Part shown: piece by piece, positions 5,440 through 6,988 of the stretch | How the letters are laid out: the number at the start of each line of letters is the position of its first letter | How positions within the stretch are numbered: position 1 is the first letter of the stretch | Origin: Candidatus Sungiibacteriota bacterium | GTDB taxonomy: Bacteria > Patescibacteriota > Minisyncoccia > Sungbacterales > JACQCQ01 | Assembly: GCA_016181565.1 (NCBI GenBank) | Contig: JACOZA010000021.1 | Coordinates: forward strand, 1-6,988 | DNA: 6,988 nucleotides | Direction: 5' to 3' | Program-made: the position numbers and the translations under genes | Notes under the pieces: model-generated | Told to the model about the DNA's origin: nothing | The model's input: only the letters and a program-made list of their open reading frames with translations | Databases searched by the model: none

Positions 5440-5657
5440 GTATAATAGTACTTTTTTCGGGATATGTAATTTATATGGTCCTAAAGAATGAAAGGAACGC
5501 ATGGGATGCGCTTTTCTTAAATTCCACGATAGCAATTATCGCTCTTTTTATGATTGGGCTTGTATCAAATACTGAAGAGATATGGCTAAGAATAGTCAGC
5601 TTTATTGGTATTATGGCAACGGGTAGCGCCATCATGTCGGCTTTTACTAAAAAGTAG
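5421..5657 (+). CDS. Small three-TM membrane protein, overlaps upstream gene
   Basis: This 78-aa protein is almost all membrane: segments at about 2-21, 29-48 and 54-73, with a charged hinge KNERNAWDA between the first two and a TKK tail. The plan of three short helices with an Asp at the start of helix 2 recalls MrpF/MnhF subunits of Na+/H+ antiporters, but no other Mrp subunit is recognisable nearby and the similarity is only architectural. It starts inside the preceding gene (overlap 5421-5439, different frame), implying coupled translation and matched amounts. It is AT-rich like its partner. The function is unknown; the coding call rests on the overlap, composition and clean membrane pattern. 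Confidence 0.72.
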   Translation: MEYIFLSIIVLFSGYVIYMVLKNERNAWDALFLNSTIAIIALFMIGLVSNTEEIWLRIVSFIGIMATGSAIMSAFTKK

Positions 5658-5692
5658 AATTAAATTGCCTACCGAGACCCCTCGCTAAAAAT

Positions 5693-6118
5693 ATGAATGA
5701 AGAACAGCTAAAAGAATTTCTTTCGCAGAAGTGTCTTCTCAACATCGCAACGATTACCTCGGACGGCTATCCGCATGTCGTGCCGGTTTGGTTCGATTAT
5801 GAAGGAAAGGATTTTCTAGTGAGTACGGCAAAGAAAAGTAAGAAGGCACGAAATCTCGCCAAGATATCAAGGGTTGGATTTTCAATCGCAGAGCAAGGAC
5901 TGCCGTACGATGCAGTTGTTGGGTATGGCGATGTTGCGATTACCGATGACATCGATGGTGCGCTGCTACTGAAACTCGCCAAGAAGTACTTGCCGCCGGA
6001 AAAAGTGGAGCGATACTGGAAGGAGCTCATGGATGATAACGGCGAGCGAGTGGTTATCAGAATCACCCCGCGCTGGATGAAAAGCTGGGCGGATCGGAGT
6101 GAGTTGGCTAAGTCGTAA
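5693..6118 (+). CDS. Pyridoxamine 5'-phosphate oxidase-like FMN-binding split-barrel protein
   Basis: The 141-aa sequence has the PPOX-class split barrel. An N-terminal helix EEQLKEFLSQ precedes strand LLNIATITSDGYPHVVPVWFDYEGKDFLVST (15-45), the family hallmark A-T-x-x-x-D-G-x-P-H-x-x-P-V-W-F. KKSKKARNLAKISRVGFSI (47-65) follows, the phosphate-contacting K-x-R-N-L segment of flavin- or F420-binding relatives. VVGYGDVAI and the C-terminal VVIRITPRWMKSW complete the barrel. Members bind FMN, F420 or heme and act as small oxidoreductases or binding proteins; the cofactor cannot be fixed from the sequence. ATG 5693 is kept because it gives the usual short helix before the first strand; no Shine-Dalgarno is seen. 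There is no sign of pyridoxal-phosphate pathway genes nearby, so pdxH function is not claimed. Confidence 0.88.
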   Translation: MNEEQLKEFLSQKCLLNIATITSDGYPHVVPVWFDYEGKDFLVSTAKKSKKARNLAKISRVGFSIAEQGLPYDAVVGYGDVAITDDIDGALLLKLAKKYLPPEKVERYWKELMDDNGERVVIRITPRWMKSWADRSELAKS

Positions 6119-6139
6119 GGTGTCCGAGGAGGGTCGGAA

Positions 6140-6148
6140 TGCTAAAAT
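6140..6148 (+). promoter_or_regulatory. Extended -10 promoter for the UbiA-family gene
   Basis: TGC followed by TAAAAT (6143-6148) is an extended -10 with 5/6 match; no good -35 is seen. Transcription would start near 6155, which lies downstream of the ATG at 6149 and so argues against that ATG as the start. The leader would then be about 33 bases and carry the Shine-Dalgarno at 6173-6180. Confidence 0.45.
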
Positions 6149-6187
6149 ATGAATCATGGTAATTCTTTAGAGAAAGGAGGGTCGCCA

Positions 6188-6949
6188 GTGATCGAATGGG
6201 TGCATGCGTTCCGTTTGCCTGTTTGTCTCTTCGCCGCAGGGCTCGCGTTAGTGAGCTTTCGAATGAGTGGGGTGCGTCCGCTCTGGAGCGCGGTGATCGC
6301 CACACTGCTGATCGCCTGCGCAACGATGCTGCAGAATGACTGGCGAGATCGCAGTCACGACATTCGCAAAGGGAAGACCCTTGCGATACGGCATCCGCAG
6401 TCGTTTCTCACGCTCGTGGTAGCCACGTGGGGTATCTCCGTAGTTCTTTCCGCCACGGTTGCGATGGAGAGCTGGCAGATCGGATCCTTGCTCTTTGGTG
6501 CAATCTTAATCGGCCTTGTTCACCCCGAGACCCGGATGATCCCGATGGTCCCGATCTTGCTCGCGGCGGTCGTCTCGGCAAGTCCTGCGTTGATGGCGAT
6601 CCTGGCTGGAGCAGAATCTTGGAAACTCTGGCTGGTCTTTCTTTCGTCGGCCTTCGTGGTATTCGGAAGGGAGATCATCAAGGATCTCGATGACCTTCGC
6701 ATCGACGGCGGCTACAAGTGGACAATCCCCCTCGTTATGGGAGAACGAAGGGCTAAACTCGTCGCGGTTGCGACCGTTGCTATGGGTTCAGTGATCGCGT
6801 TAGGTATCACAGCGGTCACGCTTCCTGGCGTGGTCCTTGCGCTGGTCGGAGCGTTCTTCCTCCTGCGGCACAATGAGCGTCAGACTGCAAAGTACTGTAT
6901 TGACCTCGGAATGGCGTTTGCCATCGTCGCGCTCGGAATATGGGGATAG
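6188..6949 (+). CDS. UbiA-family membrane prenyltransferase
   Basis: UbiA enzymes move a prenyl chain from a prenyl diphosphate to an acceptor (quinone ring, heme, sugar or glycerol phosphate) within the membrane. From GTG 6188 the protein has 253 aa. Motif 1 is NDWRDRSHD (50-58), matching N-D-x-x-D-x-x-x-D; motif 2 is REIIKDLDDLRID (161-173), followed by WTIPLVMGERRA. Both Asp motifs bind Mg2+-diphosphate. About eight hydrophobic segments surround them. Motif 2 and the following T-I-P-L-x-x-G recall digeranylgeranylglyceryl phosphate synthase-like members, but the acceptor cannot be assigned. GTG 6188 is chosen over ATG 6149 because AAAGGAGG (6173-6180) sits 7 bases before it and the 13 extra residues would include that SD. 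No quinone or heme pathway genes are adjacent. Confidence 0.88.
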   Translation: MIEWVHAFRLPVCLFAAGLALVSFRMSGVRPLWSAVIATLLIACATMLQNDWRDRSHDIRKGKTLAIRHPQSFLTLVVATWGISVVLSATVAMESWQIGSLLFGAILIGLVHPETRMIPMVPILLAAVVSASPALMAILAGAESWKLWLVFLSSAFVVFGREIIKDLDDLRIDGGYKWTIPLVMGERRAKLVAVATVAMGSVIALGITAVTLPGVVLALVGAFFLLRHNERQTAKYCIDLGMAFAIVALGIWG

Positions 6950-6975
6950 GGGACTTCGCCTAGTGGCGAAGCCCC
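6949..6975 (+). terminator. Hairpin overlapping the UbiA-family stop codon; likely terminator
   Basis: GGGG (6949-6952, first G is the last base of the stop), a bulged A, then CTTCGCC (6954-6960) pair with GGCGAAG (6965-6971) and CCCC (6972-6975) around a TAGT loop. This is an 11-bp GC-rich stem. The following bases (CCTGATTCATTGT) are only moderately T-rich and the window ends soon after, so it may be a weak terminator or an RNA 3'-end stabiliser. Confidence 0.6.
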
Positions 6976-6988
6976 CCTGATTCATTGT

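Noticed and set aside
6149..6187. ATG 6149 as the UbiA-family start
   Set aside because: The ATG abuts a -10-like box and lies upstream of the expected transcript start; SD AAAGGAGG correctly serves GTG 6188.
6108..6323. Minus-strand open frame over the UbiA 5' region
   Set aside because: It overlaps conserved + strand coding sequence and its own leader signals; composition is Arg/Ser-rich as in shadow frames.
1..6988. CRISPR array, insertion sequence, rRNA or replication origin
   Set aside because: No regularly spaced repeats, transposase motifs, terminal inverted repeats, rRNA signatures or DnaA-box clusters were seen.

Overview
The window reads as a compact bacterial chromosome segment with every recognisable gene on the + strand. 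Short gaps, an RF2 gene with a programmed frameshift, FtsEX, a stand-alone UbiA-type enzyme and a small GIY-YIG protein would fit a Patescibacteria/CPR (Parcubacteria-like) genome. That assignment is inference from gene content and style; no rRNA or marker protein here proves it. UGA works as a stop (it ends the 4064-4426 gene and is the regulatory stop in prfB), so the UGA=Gly code of Absconditabacteria and Gracilibacteria does not apply.

Layout. 1-464: C-terminal ATPase part of a sensor histidine kinase, cut by the left edge. 502-1020: AT-rich RimJ/RimL-type acetyltransferase. 1030-2140: prfB (RF2), whose first 22 codons are in another frame and are joined by a +1 shift at CTT-TGA. 2141-2286: gap with an extended -10 promoter and a nested hairpin whose minus-strand reading looks like an intrinsic terminator. 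2287-3915: ftsE and ftsX. 3904-4484: a self-contained transcription unit with a near-consensus promoter inside the end of ftsX, a structured leader, a perfect Shine-Dalgarno site, a 120-aa HicB-like protein and a strong terminator. 4489-4872: an extended -10 promoter, a 3'-truncated tRNA-Gln(CTG)-like sequence, and directly behind it a GIY-YIG gene. 4930-5657: two overlapping AT-rich membrane-protein genes of unknown function. 5693-6118: a PPOX/FMN-binding split-barrel protein. 6188-6949: a UbiA-family prenyltransferase whose stop codon lies in a hairpin.

Functionally, prfB-ftsE-ftsX is the conserved core (translation termination and control of cell-wall hydrolysis in division). The rest looks accessory: independently promoted single genes or pairs, several with base composition unlike the core. 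The most notable points are the tRNA fragment fused to the GIY-YIG gene, the RF2 frameshift with a degraded stimulatory Shine-Dalgarno, the orphan HicB-like unit with its folded leader, and two pairs of nearly identical promoter modules. Three starts (1030, 4064, 6188) were chosen over longer or differently framed alternatives. No gene-free stretch exceeds 200 bases.
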